DNA of 64,000 nucleotides from a cyanobacterium endosymbiont of Rhopalodia gibberula (GCF_003574135.1 NZ_AP018341.1:62001-126000); one strand, 5' to 3'. Shown: positions 29,104-38,980, counted from the stretch's first letter. Numbers and translations are program-made. The notes: generated by a model from the letters alone, not told the origin.

Positions 29104-29742
29104 TTATTTATAGAAGTATATTTTTTTAACTGAACTAACAAAATTGGATAGGCTTTTTAAGCCATAATCTGAAGATTTTTCAGGGTGAAATTGTACTGCT
29201 GTTAAGTTATCAAAAGCAATTGCTGCTGTTACTGTTTGACTGCCATGAGTAACTGTTGCTGCTGTAACAGTTAAATCAACTGGATCAACATAATAAGAGT
29301 GAACAAAATACACATAAGGATTAGGGGGTAAACCTTGCCATAAACTTAAATTAGGTTGAGTAAATTCCAATTGATTCCAACCCATGTGAGGAATGGTAAG
29401 ATTAGGTTCGGAACGAAAACGACGGACCTTCCCAGGAATAATTCCTAACCCTGGTTCTTTTCCTTCTTCAGAAGCATCAAAAAGAATTTGTAACCCTAAA
29501 CAAATTCCTAAAAAAGGTTTTTTATCAGCAATCGCCTGGTTAATAGGATTAACTAAATGGCGCGCCCGCAGTTGTTGAACTGCTGGATCAAAAGATCCTA
29601 CCCCAGGTAGAACAATACCAGCAGCTTTAGCAATTTCATTAGGAGAATCAGTTATTTTTGGGGTTATCCCTGCTTTTTCGATTGCCTTACAAACAGAGTG
29701 TAGATTTCCCATGTCATAGTCAATAACTGCAATAAAGTCCAT
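29104..29742 (-). CDS. hisH: Imidazole glycerol-phosphate synthase glutaminase subunit
   Basis: HisH releases ammonia from glutamine for HisF in histidine synthesis. The 212-residue class I glutaminase shows the nucleophile in GICLGLQILF (~80), and the His and Glu of the triad in QFHPEKS (~185-190). The frame is open 19 codons upstream to 29799, but the ATG at 29742 (MDFIAVIDYDMGNLHSV) matches the family N-terminus. HisF is not nearby, as is common in cyanobacteria, where his genes are scattered. Retention suggests the cell still makes its own histidine. Confidence 0.94.
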   Translation of the reverse strand: MDFIAVIDYDMGNLHSVCKAIEKAGITPKITDSPNEIAKAAGIVLPGVGSFDPAVQQLRARHLVNPINQAIADKKPFLGICLGLQILFDASEEGKEPGLGIIPGKVRRFRSEPNLTIPHMGWNQLEFTQPNLSLWQGLPPNPYVYFVHSYYVDPVDLTVTAATVTHGSQTVTAAIAFDNLTAVQFHPEKSSDYGLKSLSNFVSSVKKIYFYK

Positions 29743-30569
29743 GTTGCAATATTTAATAAAATAGATACTTGAATTCCATTTTAGGGTATAAGAAATCATG
29801 ATTAGGATTATCTTAACTTTACTTTATTTTAAATTTAGCTATCTAATCAACTTTCTAGTTTATCGAAGGTTATTTGAAGATATATATAAAACTAAGCTAT
29901 TGAAGGAGTGTTTGTCCAAATACTTTTTCAAGCAGTAGTTTTTAGTATAATGGCTGAATCGCACTAATAATTAATAGTAAAATTGGATATTAGAAGAGAA
30001 TGGGACAAATTTGAAACCACAATTAACGTAGAAAAGACAGTTCCCTGTAGTTATGAATAAATCAACCATCCTCAATTTCATGAACAACTTTCAATTTACT
30101 GTATACAAGCTGATTTATTATTGTTAATTGTCCCTGCTTTTGATCCGTATTTAGAAATAGATGTTAATCTCTCCAATACTGTTAAATCTGAAAAAATATA
30201 CATACCGATCATAGTGCGCAAGTGTACTGTGATCGGTAATCAATGTAGTTTATCTATCATTAGTTAATTCTTGATTCAGAGACTGTTTCTAAACGAAACT
30301 TTAAGTAAAATATATTCGTAAGATACAGTTCTTTAGGTGATTTCTCTCTTTTTTCGCTTTAAACTACTTGAATAGTTTTTTCAGGATGTTAATTAAGTAC
30401 AAGAACACACCATATAGTCATTTTCAGGTAAATATTATAAATAGTCTTCTCTACAAATTTCTTTAGATAAAGAACAAATTTACTAATTTGCTGATCTTAT
30501 CATTTTTCTCAAATTCAGAGAAAAATTGATTAAACCTAAAAAATTAGAATTATTAACTTTATTCATTGT
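29743..30569. other. 827-bp spacer with possible gene fossil
   Basis: On the plus strand around 30003-30175 one frame reads KFETTINVEKTVPCSYE, stop, then HPQFHEQLSIYCIQADLLLL and VPAFDPYLEIDVNLSN. It looks like former coding sequence, but I cannot name the family. A terminator-like hairpin follows at 30203-30238, consistent with the 3' end of a dead gene. The remainder shows nothing. Confidence 0.45.
30203..30238. terminator. Hairpin with GC-rich 13-bp stem
   Basis: The arms TACCGATCATAGT (30203-30215) and ACTGTGATCGGTA (30226-30238) pair with one T-G wobble around a 10-nt loop. It directly follows the unidentified fossil frame. Confidence 0.55.
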
Positions 30570-31811
30570 TTATCTAAGTAATTGAGGCATTTTCCCAAGT
30601 AATCCTGTCATTAATTGCAAAGAAAAACGTTTAACTAAAGGAAAAGTGTTAATCAACCACAATCCTAACCGACGCAGGATCATTAATAACCACCACTGAT
30701 TAGAAAATAAGCGATTCAAAAAGTCAGTGAACCCTAATATAACCCAATTCTCGTTTCTGCGCCAGCGTTCATAACGTTTTAAAACCTTCAAACTTCCGAT
30801 ATCCTCTCCTTGTTGATGAGCTTTTTGTAAAACCTCTGCCAAAGCCGCTACATCTCGGATTCCTAAGTTTAATCCTTGTCCCCCCAAAGGATGACAGCAG
30901 TGTGCAGCATCCCCTACTAGAGCGAGTCTATGGTCTGTATAGCGTTCACTCTGCATTAACTGAACTGGAAATATAAAGCGATCGCTGACTAATTCTAATT
31001 CTCCTAAAAGTCCTCCAGTACGTCGCTGTAGCTGACTCAAAAACTCTGTTTCGTCTAATTCTTTAATTGTTTTTGCTTGGTCGTGAGGGGCTGTCCAAAC
31101 AATTTGACAACGATTTCCAGGAAGAGGTAAAATCCCCATTGGTCCCGAATACCAAAACCGTTCAAACGCCATGTCATTGCTCGGGGCGTTATGTTTAACG
31201 GTAAAAGTAACACAAGACTGCCAATATTTCCACCCTTGAGTTTTAATACCCACCCCTAAACGTATTGGTGATCGCGCTCCGTCAGCTCCTATCACTAATT
31301 TACTACGAATTTGCTGTAATTGCCCCTCCACTTCAACTTTTATTACGGCCTCCGTATCTTGGTAGTCCACGGCTATCACTTCAGCCGGACATAACCATCG
31401 AATTTCAGAGGAGTCGGCAATCGCTGTTTGTAGGGTTTCTAGGAGTACTTGATGTTCTCCCACATAGCCCAAATAATCTTTTCCAATATCGGTCTTTTGG
31501 AACTCAACCACCTGTGGATAATCGGCATCAGAAAGGCGAATGGAGTTAAATTTTCCAACTTTAGGAAGTATTTTCTCCCAGATCCCAATTGCATCTAAAA
31601 TACGCACGGACAGTAGTGAAAGAGCATAAGCTTGAGGTTTGCTGGAGAACTTTACCTGGACCTGAGCCTCAATAATAACGATTTTTAACCCAGATGTTTT
31701 GAGAGCTGTAGCTAAAGTAGTACCAACAATTCCTCCCCCCACAATAGTAAGATCGTAGTCTGCAGTGTGGTTAGAAAGTGAAATAGAGGAGCTTAGCTGA
31801 TCGACAGTCAT
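30570..31811 (-). CDS. UbiH/VisC-type FAD-dependent hydroxylase
   Basis: The 413-residue flavoprotein monooxygenase has the dinucleotide-binding GGGIVGTTLA near the N-terminus, the middle motif VIGADGARSPIR (~170) and the second FAD motif LVGDAAHCCHPLGGQGLN (~295). This is the UbiH/UbiF/VisC group that hydroxylates aromatic quinone precursors. In cyanobacteria the exact role is not settled. The frame is open to 31892, but ATG at 31811 (MTVDQLSSS) gives the shorter N-terminus usual for the family. A HIP1-type octamer GCGATCGC lies inside it at 30978. Confidence 0.88.
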   Translation of the reverse strand: MTVDQLSSSISLSNHTADYDLTIVGGGIVGTTLATALKTSGLKIVIIEAQVQVKFSSKPQAYALSLLSVRILDAIGIWEKILPKVGKFNSIRLSDADYPQVVEFQKTDIGKDYLGYVGEHQVLLETLQTAIADSSEIRWLCPAEVIAVDYQDTEAVIKVEVEGQLQQIRSKLVIGADGARSPIRLGVGIKTQGWKYWQSCVTFTVKHNAPSNDMAFERFWYSGPMGILPLPGNRCQIVWTAPHDQAKTIKELDETEFLSQLQRRTGGLLGELELVSDRFIFPVQLMQSERYTDHRLALVGDAAHCCHPLGGQGLNLGIRDVAALAEVLQKAHQQGEDIGSLKVLKRYERWRRNENWVILGFTDFLNRLFSNQWWLLMILRRLGLWLINTFPLVKRFSLQLMTGLLGKMPQLLR

Positions 31812-32445
31812 TTTTAAGTATTTCTTCAGAAAAGTATTAAAAAACATACACTTCTTAATTGTGACGTGAATTTTCTGAGTACGCAAGGTCACTAGTCTGC
31901 ATTTTTATTGAGAACGAAGTATTTGGGCATTATATCCGTCAGGTTAGAATCTAACTGACCATAGGGGATTAATGTCTGATGTTTGACGCCTGACTTTTAC
32001 CAAATTAGCTACTCCGATTCTCCAAAATAACCCTACCAAAGTCTCCAAACTAACATTCTGGACCAATTTTGGAACAGTAGAGGCCTTTTCTACTTCAGGG
32101 GGAATAATGAGCTGCTAAGAAGCTATTTTTTGTTAATAGACTTTATAGTGTATTTTTTGGAAAGTAGTCAGGAGATGAGTAAGAAGATTATTGTTTATAG
32201 TCAATTTTTGCTGTGAGTTATTATAATTGCGGATAAAAATAGATATTTTTTGTATTTAGTGTTAAAAACTTTATATTTCTTTGGTAATAGCCATCTTTTT
32301 CTAACGATCAAATCTCAACTTAGTTTGCTATCTCGATAAATTGCTGCGGAAGGGACAAATGTAAGTTACTAGGAGATACCCCAAGATAATCTGGATTAAT
32401 CCCTTAGTTTACCAATAGAAACTTCGTCAATAAATAGAGGAAATT
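31812..32445. other. 634-bp spacer with short open minus-strand segment
   Basis: On the minus strand, about 32113 down to 31944, a stop-to-stop frame of some 55 codons reads IIPPEVEKASTVPKL, then LETLVGLFWRIGVANLV and KVRRQTSDINPLWSVRF. Its codons look like coding sequence but there is no ATG start. It may be the end of a lost gene; I cannot identify it. Nothing else is seen. Confidence 0.4.
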
Positions 32446-33366
32446 TTAATTATAGCTCATGAGAATTTTCAACATCTTCTCCCCTAATATTTCCGGTTGT
32501 TCTATCATAGACATATGACCACAATTAGCTAGTTCAATAACATTACTCCCCTGAACCTCAAAAAGAGGATGAAAACTAGCTAAATAGCGAACATATTTAG
32601 GCTCCATTACTGTGTCTTTGTCCCCAGCCAAAAAATAAACAGGTTGTTGCAGACGAGACACTATTTGGGGGAGTAGGTGAACTCCGATCTCTGTTGTAGA
32701 ATCAAGTAAAGATCCCAAAGCGGCCTGAGGATCTGCTTTAAGCAAATCTAGAACCCGTTGTCGTCTCCAACGTCTTTCTAAAGGACGGGCTATCATAAGG
32801 CGAGAAAAAAGTATATCAATCAGAGGCACATAGGATAGCCAACTTGGTCTACGTTTGATTAACTGTTCTCCAGCTGAGCGAAATCGTTCGAATTCCTCCT
32901 TGAGGTAAATTCCACCCCCTGAATTAAGACAAATAACTCCCTGAACAGTTTCAGGACAAACATCAGCCCCCCATAAGGCAATGCTACCCCCCAGAGAATG
33001 TCCAATAAGCCAAGCTCTCTCAATAGAAAATTTTTGTAGTAGAACACTTAAGTCTTGAGCATAAGCTCCTAAGCCGTAAGGAGAACTATCATTAGTTAAA
33101 CTAGAGTTTGCTCGCTGAAATGAAGTTCCCCAATCGATTACTCTATCTCGATTCAAAGCTTTTCGAACTTGCTGAGAGTCACCGAACCCTCGGAGATCAT
33201 AAATTAGACAAGGATAGTTAGGTGCTAATTGCTCAATTAACGGAAGCCAATATTGACGGCTCAATAACCATCCATGAATAAAAATAAGTACAGGGGTAGA
33301 TGGTTGAAAAGACGGGGATGTGAACTCATAGGCGTGAGGAACTCCCAAAATGTCGATAGTTGGCAT
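32446..33366 (-). CDS. Alpha/beta-fold hydrolase
   Basis: The 306-residue protein has the alpha/beta-hydrolase oxyanion segment FIHGWLLSRQYW (~28-39), the nucleophile elbow GHSLGGS (~120-126), the acid in AGDKDTVMEP (~250) and the His in NCGHMSMIEQPE (~282). This complete triad suggests an active esterase, lipase-like or C-C hydrolase; the substrate is not predictable. Divergent from the GNAT gene with 147 bp between. Confidence 0.88.
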   Translation of the reverse strand: MPTIDILGVPHAYEFTSPSFQPSTPVLIFIHGWLLSRQYWLPLIEQLAPNYPCLIYDLRGFGDSQQVRKALNRDRVIDWGTSFQRANSSLTNDSSPYGLGAYAQDLSVLLQKFSIERAWLIGHSLGGSIALWGADVCPETVQGVICLNSGGGIYLKEEFERFRSAGEQLIKRRPSWLSYVPLIDILFSRLMIARPLERRWRRQRVLDLLKADPQAALGSLLDSTTEIGVHLLPQIVSRLQQPVYFLAGDKDTVMEPKYVRYLASFHPLFEVQGSNVIELANCGHMSMIEQPEILGEKMLKILMSYN

Positions 33367-33513
33367 GTTTTTATCCTAACCTGATGAGAAGGCCTTTTGT
33401 ATCGATATAATGATTTGAGAAAAAATTTACGGTTTGGTGTTTACTTAAAAACTACACAGATAGCCTAAATACAGTATAAATTAAAGAGAACATCAAAGCT
33501 TAGCCGTGTCGGC

Positions 33514-34041
33514 ATGGTCTTTTGGAAACGATTGTTTAGTAACTCTTCTGACTCAGTCACCTCTGCTCTAAATTCGAATTTTAAAGGAGAATTCCTAGAT
33601 ATAGAAGGCGAGACAAACAGTCAACGGCGCATTTTCTTAAGTACCGAACGGGACATTAATCTCTACGAACTCGAAGAATTATGTGATGCTGTTGGCTGGG
33701 CGCGTCGTCCCCTACGGAAGGTGAAACAGGCCTTAAATCATAGTTTTCTTGTAGTCTCTATGTGGGAAGTTGAGAAAAATCAGAGGCGTTTGGTTGGATT
33801 TGCCCGTGCAACTTCCGACCACGCTTTTAACGCCACGGTTTGGGACGTGGTTGTTCACCCAAGTTGCCAAAATAAGGGGCTTGGAAAAGCCCTAATCAAA
33901 TATATGATTCACCAACTTAGGAATAAGGATATTAGTAATATTACTCTGTTTGCTGATCCTCAGGTAATAGATTTTTATCGTCGTTTGGGATTTGTTTTAG
34001 ACCCTGAGGGCATCAAAGGGATGTTTTGGTATCCCAATTAG
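33514..34041 (+). CDS. GNAT-family N-acetyltransferase
   Basis: The 175-residue protein has a ~60-residue N-terminal extension and then a GNAT fold. The acetyl-CoA-binding loop is [20 protein letters not shown] (Q/RxxGxG/A type), and [22 protein letters not shown] is the C-terminal strand pair. Related plastid/cyanobacterial GNATs acetylate protein N-termini or small amines; the substrate here is unknown. The start is ATG at 33514. The tRNA-Pro gene follows 113 bp downstream on the same strand. Confidence 0.87.
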   Translation: MVFWKRLFSNSSDSVTSALNSNFKGEFLDIEGETNSQRRIFLSTERDINLYELEELCDAVGWARRPLRKVKQALNHSFLVVSMWEVEKNQRRLVGFARATSDHAFNATVWDVVVHPSCQNKGLGKALIKYMIHQLRNKDISNITLFADPQVIDFYRRLGFVLDPEGIKGMFWYPN

Positions 34042-34154
34042 ACATCTTCAAAAATTGAGATTTAGCTCTGATAATCTAAGGATCTTAAGTTAATCTCTTG
34101 TAGAGATCTATTGATGATTTTTGAGTATCTAGGCTATAATAAATAAGCGCGATA

Positions 34155-34228
34155 CGGGATGTAGCGCAGCTTGGTAGCGCGCCTGCTTTGGGAGCAGGAT
34201 GTCGCAGGTTCGAATCCTGTCATCCCGA
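34155..34228 (+). tRNA. trnP-UGG: tRNA-Pro (anticodon UGG)
   Basis: The cloverleaf is complete over 74 nt: acceptor CGGGATG/CATCCCG, D arm GCGC/GCGC with AGCTTGGTA, anticodon arm CCTGC-TTTGGGA-GCAGG with TGG anticodon, T arm GCAGG-TTCGAAT-CCTGT, discriminator A. CCA is not encoded. The variable loop is normal (ATGTC). Confidence 0.97.
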
Positions 34229-34540
34229 CTTTAACCGGATTACCCGCAACTGCACTGCCTTTGATGTTCCATTACCTCTATAAATATAAGTTTGTTATGA
34301 TGAGATGAAACTGGGTAGGAACTCGGTTTTAGCGAAGTCCGTCCTACTCTGAGTAGAGGTCCGGTTGTGTGTCGAAAAACTTCTAAATCTCAATTACCTC
34401 GAGTAGCAAAGCCACTATGAAAACAACAGATTTGTAAGAGATAAATCTTCTAAACCTAAACTTGTGCCAAAAAAGTTAGTTAATTTTTGTCGGTTATTAA
34501 GTATACGTATAGTCAATTATAAAATTTGAGGTTAACTTCT
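34229..34540. other. 312-bp spacer with structured GC-rich island
   Basis: The spacer between tRNA-Pro and the first tic22-like gene holds the candidate small RNA at about 34308-34375, and a ribosome-binding site gagg (34528-34531) for the next gene. Confidence 0.5.
34308..34375 (+). ncRNA. Candidate small RNA or structured leader
   Basis: A GC-rich island stands out from its AT-rich flanks. It has a GTAGGA (34315-34320)/TCCTAC (34342-34347) stem closing an inner ACTCG...CGAAGT hairpin, followed by a CTACTC/GAGTAG hairpin. A -10-like TATGAT (34296-34301) sits just upstream. No open frame fits it. It could be an independent sRNA or the leader of the tic22-like mRNA. I do not recognise an Rfam family. 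Confidence 0.3.
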
Positions 34541-35305
34541 ATGAAATCATTCATCCGTAGCAGTGTCACTCTAGGATTAGTTGGAAGTTCTGTGATGATT
34601 TATTCTTTGTTAAATTCTAGTCTGAGTGTTTTGGCATTAACTCCAGAACAAATTGTACAGAAACTTAATCAAGTTCCTGTATTTACTATTGGTAACAGTA
34701 AAGAAATACTATTGTCTACCGACAATAACAAAAAAACATTTGTCACTTATCTGAGTCATCAAGATGCTCAGCAGGTTGTTGAGCAAATCACTAAAGAAAA
34801 TCCTGGAAGTAAGGCAGAAGTAATTACTATTCCTTTAGGTAAGGTTTATGAATTACTAAAAAGTAAGGAAAAAAGCAAATCCCAAGAACCTCCTGATCTA
34901 TTTACCTTTATTCCTTTAAAAAAGGAACTTCCCTCAGCTTTATCAATTCTTAAACAAGAAGATCCTAGTGCTAAAAATTTCCCTGGAATCCCTTTGTTTT
35001 ATGGGATGATAAAAGTTGATGAACAGGAGACTTTTTTGTCTATAAAAGATGGAAAGAAAAGTTTTACTCCTTTTTACTTTGAGAGAGAATCTCTACAAAA
35101 ATTAATTGACAATATTAAACTACAACAACCCAAATTTGCTTCATCTATAGAGGTTAAAGTCACTCCATTGGGAGGAATTGTTTCGGCTTTTGAAAGTGAT
35201 GACAAACAACAAGAAGACTTCGTAAAAAGTGTGGTCCTTGTCCCTTCCCAAGAATCAGCAAAGAAACTATTAGAAACATTCAAACAAAATCAGCAAACAG
35301 AGTAG
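34541..35305 (+). CDS. Tic22-like protein, first of a tandem pair
   Basis: This 254-residue exported protein resembles cyanobacterial Tic22 (Synechocystis Slr0924 type), a periplasmic chaperone-like protein tied to outer-membrane biogenesis and related to the plastid import factor. A signal peptide spans residues 1-~32 (hydrophobic core LGLVGSSVMIYSLLN, cut near VLALTPEQ). Two repeated halves follow, marked by VPVFTIGNSKEILLS and GIPLFYGMIKVDEQETFLS. The ATG at 34541 has gagg 10 bp upstream; a TTG six codons earlier is unlikely. A paralogue follows 92 bp downstream on the same strand. Confidence 0.87.
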   Translation: MKSFIRSSVTLGLVGSSVMIYSLLNSSLSVLALTPEQIVQKLNQVPVFTIGNSKEILLSTDNNKKTFVTYLSHQDAQQVVEQITKENPGSKAEVITIPLGKVYELLKSKEKSKSQEPPDLFTFIPLKKELPSALSILKQEDPSAKNFPGIPLFYGMIKVDEQETFLSIKDGKKSFTPFYFERESLQKLIDNIKLQQPKFASSIEVKVTPLGGIVSAFESDDKQQEDFVKSVVLVPSQESAKKLLETFKQNQQTE

Positions 35306-35397
35306 AAATAAAAAATCCAGTAATGCCATTAATTTATTAACATAAAGGACGATTTTCCATCAGTTTTTAATAAAAAGTATTAAATTGTTATAAAAAT

Positions 35398-36126
35398 ATG
35401 AAAACTTTGATTCGTTGGGGTGCCACTCTAGGATTAGTCACTAGTACAGTTTTGTATTTTTGCTTGAATCAGCCGCGTTCTGCTTTTGCCTTGCCTCAAG
35501 AAGAAATTTTCAAGTTACTCCGTGGAATTCCCGTATTCATGTTAGTAGACGACAAAAATGTCCCTTTGGGAGGAAAAGTAGATGAAAAAACAGTGTTTAC
35601 TAACGTTTTTATGAGCAAACAGAATGCTCATGAATTTTTGATTCAACTTGGAAAAGACAAGCCCTCTATTGCTGATCAATATAAAGTAGAACTCATCTCT
35701 TTAGGTGCAATCTATGAAGTTTCTCAAAAAAATTCTAATGAATCCCAACGATTAGCACTTCAATATATTCCTACCAAAACTGAAGTTGAGGCTGCTAAAC
35801 CTATTCTAAGTGAAGATGGGAAGGAATATAGAGGGGGCGTTCCCCTATATATCCTTAAAGGAGGACCTGATCAAAACTATCTAACAATCAAACAAGATGG
35901 GGAAACTATTGTTCCTCTATTTTTTGAAAAAAATACACTTCAACAAGTTATTGATAACCTAAAACAACAGGAATCTGATCAAGTTTCTAATATCAAAATA
36001 GAAGTAATTTTACTAGGAAATTTAATTGGTACCCTGGAAAAAGAAGATAATGAGTTTTTCAGGAAGATTCGGTTATGGCCATCTGAGGAAATGATGAGAA
36101 TCATTCAAGAAAATCGCCAGAATTAA
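35398..36126 (+). CDS. Tic22-like protein, second of a tandem pair
   Basis: The 242-residue paralogue of the preceding gene shares the N-terminal pattern (RWGATLGLVTSTVLYF signal peptide, then FALPQEEIFKLLRGIPVFMLVDD) and the second-half motif GVPLYILKGGPDQNYLTIKQ. The overall similarity between the two is moderate, so the duplication is old. The stop is 2 bp before prmC, so these two are very likely cotranscribed. Signal peptide and family indicate periplasmic or lumenal location. Confidence 0.85.
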   Translation: MKTLIRWGATLGLVTSTVLYFCLNQPRSAFALPQEEIFKLLRGIPVFMLVDDKNVPLGGKVDEKTVFTNVFMSKQNAHEFLIQLGKDKPSIADQYKVELISLGAIYEVSQKNSNESQRLALQYIPTKTEVEAAKPILSEDGKEYRGGVPLYILKGGPDQNYLTIKQDGETIVPLFFEKNTLQQVIDNLKQQESDQVSNIKIEVILLGNLIGTLEKEDNEFFRKIRLWPSEEMMRIIQENRQN

Positions 36127-36128
36127 CG

Positions 36129-37058
36129 ATGGTAATAGAAAACTTGACTGAAGACAGTCAAAAAACTGCCGTATCGGGATTAGACCTAGCAACTTGGCGA
36201 GGTTGGGCTAAAACTGAATCAATAGCCGCCAACATCTCTCCTCAAGAAGTAGACTGGTTCCTTCAAGAAGTGGCAGAGTTAGACAGACTTTCATTGAAAT
36301 TAGAGTCATTTCGGGAGCGATCACAGATTTTCCTGAAATTTCCCTTATCTCACTTGAACCAATTATGGCAGCATCGTCTAAAAGATAGGGTTCCTATTCA
36401 ATATCTTGTCGGTGTAACTCCTTGGCGTAACTTCTCACTAAAAGTTGCTCGTGGAGTTCTTATTCCTCGTCCTGAGACTGAGTTAATCATCGATTTGGCT
36501 GTTCAAGCAGTCCAAAAGAGTTCTGTCCCTAACTTAAACTTAGGACATTGGGTCGATTTGGGGACTGGTAGTGGTGCAATTTCATTTGGATTAAGTATGA
36601 TGTTTCCAGAAGCAAAAATCCACTCTGTTGACTATAGTAAAGTTGCCTTAGCTATTGCCAAAGAAAATGCTGAAAACTTAGGACTTTCTTCAAAAATCCA
36701 ATTTTATGAAGGATCATGGTGGACTCCCCTGGAAAAATTGAAAGGTCAAATTAGTGGGTTGGTTTCTAACCCTCCTTATATTCCTACAGGGATACTGTCT
36801 CAACTTCAACCCGAAGTGAAGTATCATGAACCCTATTTAGCCTTAGATGGAGGCAAAGACGGTTTAGAGGCAATCCGCTATTTAGTAGATAGATCCCCTA
36901 ATTATCTTCAGTCTGGGGGAATTTGGTTAGTTGAAATGATGGCAGGACAGGGAGAAAGTGTAGCTAAATTGTTAGAAGATTCTTCTGATTATCGCTCTAT
37001 TAAAATATTGTCGGATCTAGCAGGAATTCAACGTTTTGCTTTAGCTTATCGTACTTAA
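36129..37058 (+). CDS. prmC: Release-factor glutamine N5-methyltransferase
   Basis: PrmC methylates the GGQ glutamine of RF1/RF2. The 309-residue protein has the helical N-terminal domain, IPRPETELIIDLAV (~118), the SAM-binding VDLGTGSGAISFGLS (~142) and the catalytic SNPPYIP (~213-219). It begins 2 bp after the second tic22-like gene and overlaps the convergent ArnT-like gene by 4 bp at its 3' end. Confidence 0.95.
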   Translation: MVIENLTEDSQKTAVSGLDLATWRGWAKTESIAANISPQEVDWFLQEVAELDRLSLKLESFRERSQIFLKFPLSHLNQLWQHRLKDRVPIQYLVGVTPWRNFSLKVARGVLIPRPETELIIDLAVQAVQKSSVPNLNLGHWVDLGTGSGAISFGLSMMFPEAKIHSVDYSKVALAIAKENAENLGLSSKIQFYEGSWWTPLEKLKGQISGLVSNPPYIPTGILSQLQPEVKYHEPYLALDGGKDGLEAIRYLVDRSPNYLQSGGIWLVEMMAGQGESVAKLLEDSSDYRSIKILSDLAGIQRFALAYRT

Positions 37059-38953
37059 TTAGACTGTTTAATCAATACTTGTCTATCCAAAATTATTTGT
37101 GTTTTTATCCTAATTAATTGATAAGCAATACCTTCCCCAATAACTTGATAATCAGACGGTTTTAAAGCTAACTGTTCAAAATATCTAGGTTTAGCCACTA
37201 TCAAGATAGTCGATGACATATTTTGATGATTGGCTTGCTCATTAAAATATTCAATTGCTCTACCACTATAAATATCAGTTTCAGTAATGGAATCAATGGT
37301 TTGTTGAGCATAATAAGTCATACTCGGACGCATAAAACCAATAAAAACTAATTTTTCTCCTGGTTTTTGTTCTTGTTTTACCAAGGTTCCAAGTTCTCTT
37401 AGAGGAAGTTGCCGTTGACTGTCAACAATCGGAGCAATAGGGAGTACAACCCAACTAAAAAAAGCAATAAACCCTAACAAATTTGCTGCCCAAATCCAGT
37501 GTCGATGATGTTTCCAAAATAGCAAAATTAAAATACCTAAAGCAGAAAATGACAAGATAATTCCACTATGGATGGGTGCACCTGATTCCTTTAATAACTC
37601 TCTAAACTGAGGCATCATTGGATCATAACCAATAAGTCTAGGGCTCATGAAACTTGCAACAGCTAATCCACTTAAAATTCCTACATTAGCTAATCCACTG
37701 AGCCAAAATAAAATTGTCCAAAGTCCTGACCATTTTTTTCCTTTTGTTGCCATTTGTTCACTCCAAAACAGTGTAATCATAATGGCTGCAGCTGGTATTA
37801 AAGGAAGAACATAACCAGCTAACTTAGTGACTGAACTTGAAAAAAATAAAAATATAATGACAAACCAAACGAAAGCGAATAAACCTAGTTGGTTTGAACG
37901 ATGGGAGGAAACCCAAAGTCTCCGTTTCCAAAAACGTAAACGAGCAATGGCTAGTGGTAAGAAAATTGACCAGGGAACTAATCCAACTAAAACCACAAAA
38001 AAGTAATAATACCATGCCCCAGGATGACGACTAACAACACTAGTAAATCTTTGTATATTGTGCAATCCAAAAAAAGTCTTAATATATTCTTGTCCATGTT
38101 TTAAAGTAATAAGAATAAACCAAGGAACAGTAATAGCAATAAAGCTCCCAAGTCCCAATAACCAAGGAGTCTCTTTTACCACTTCAACTAAGCGATCAAC
38201 AAACAATAGAAATGTAATAACGATAATCCCCGGAAGGACAATTGCTACGGGACCTTTAGCTAAAACACCTAAAGCCATAAATACCCAATATCCTACATAC
38301 CACCAATTTGTAATGGATAATCCTAATCGCTTAGTAGAATTATTTTTAGGATGAGCATAACCAATAAAAAATGACAGTAATGCTAACCCAATATTGCTAG
38401 ATAAGAACATATCAGAAACTGCTGTTCTTCCCCACGCAATCCAGAAAGGATTAAAAGCAACAATAGCTGCTCCTAAATTAGCTGAAAACCATAATTGATA
38501 TGGATCGGACTGTACTTTCTCTTTTGTGGAAGTGTGAAAGGGTTTAAGGCTAAGAAATCCAAAATTGTGTAAACTATAAAAACTCAAACCTACTAAAGCA
38601 ATCGCAAATAAAGCTGAGGGAAAACGAGCCGCCCATTCACTCACTCCAAATAGTTTAAAAGATAAAGAGATTAGCCAATAAGTTAAAGGCGGTTTATCAA
38701 AGCGAGTTTCGCCATTCCAATAGGGAGTTAACCAATCTCCTGTCATATGCATATGACGAGATGCGTCAACAAACATAGGTTCTGTTTTATCAATTAACCC
38801 AATAGTTCCTAAATCCCATAAAAAAGCGATCCAGCTGATTAATACCAGCCATAGAATAGAAAATGTCCAGAGTATTTTAGGAGATTTTCTTAAAAGGTTA
38901 TATTTAGTTATAATCTGTTTATGCGCGTCCATTTTATCCATAAGAACATCCAA
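37055..38953 (-). CDS. ArnT-like membrane glycosyltransferase (GT83/PMT superfamily)
   Basis: The 632-residue polytopic protein has about 12 hydrophobic helices and the PMT/ArnT first-loop signature: acidic DKTEPMFVDASRHM (~51-64) and FDKPPLTYWLISL (~84-96). Such enzymes move a sugar from a polyprenyl-phosphate donor to lipid A, protein or another envelope acceptor; the donor and acceptor are unknown here. ATG codons at 38953, 38941 and 38932 are all possible starts. It overlaps prmC by 4 bp at the 3' end and is followed upstream by a PAP2 phosphatase on the same strand, a plausible lipid-carrier partner. Confidence 0.87.
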   Translation of the reverse strand: MDVLMDKMDAHKQIITKYNLLRKSPKILWTFSILWLVLISWIAFLWDLGTIGLIDKTEPMFVDASRHMHMTGDWLTPYWNGETRFDKPPLTYWLISLSFKLFGVSEWAARFPSALFAIALVGLSFYSLHNFGFLSLKPFHTSTKEKVQSDPYQLWFSANLGAAIVAFNPFWIAWGRTAVSDMFLSSNIGLALLSFFIGYAHPKNNSTKRLGLSITNWWYVGYWVFMALGVLAKGPVAIVLPGIIVITFLLFVDRLVEVVKETPWLLGLGSFIAITVPWFILITLKHGQEYIKTFFGLHNIQRFTSVVSRHPGAWYYYFFVVLVGLVPWSIFLPLAIARLRFWKRRLWVSSHRSNQLGLFAFVWFVIIFLFFSSSVTKLAGYVLPLIPAAAIMITLFWSEQMATKGKKWSGLWTILFWLSGLANVGILSGLAVASFMSPRLIGYDPMMPQFRELLKESGAPIHSGIILSFSALGILILLFWKHHRHWIWAANLLGFIAFFSWVVLPIAPIVDSQRQLPLRELGTLVKQEQKPGEKLVFIGFMRPSMTYYAQQTIDSITETDIYSGRAIEYFNEQANHQNMSSTILIVAKPRYFEQLALKPSDYQVIGEGIAYQLIRIKTQIILDRQVLIKQSN

Positions 38954-38980
38954 TATAAATATTTTTAATAACTGAAATGA

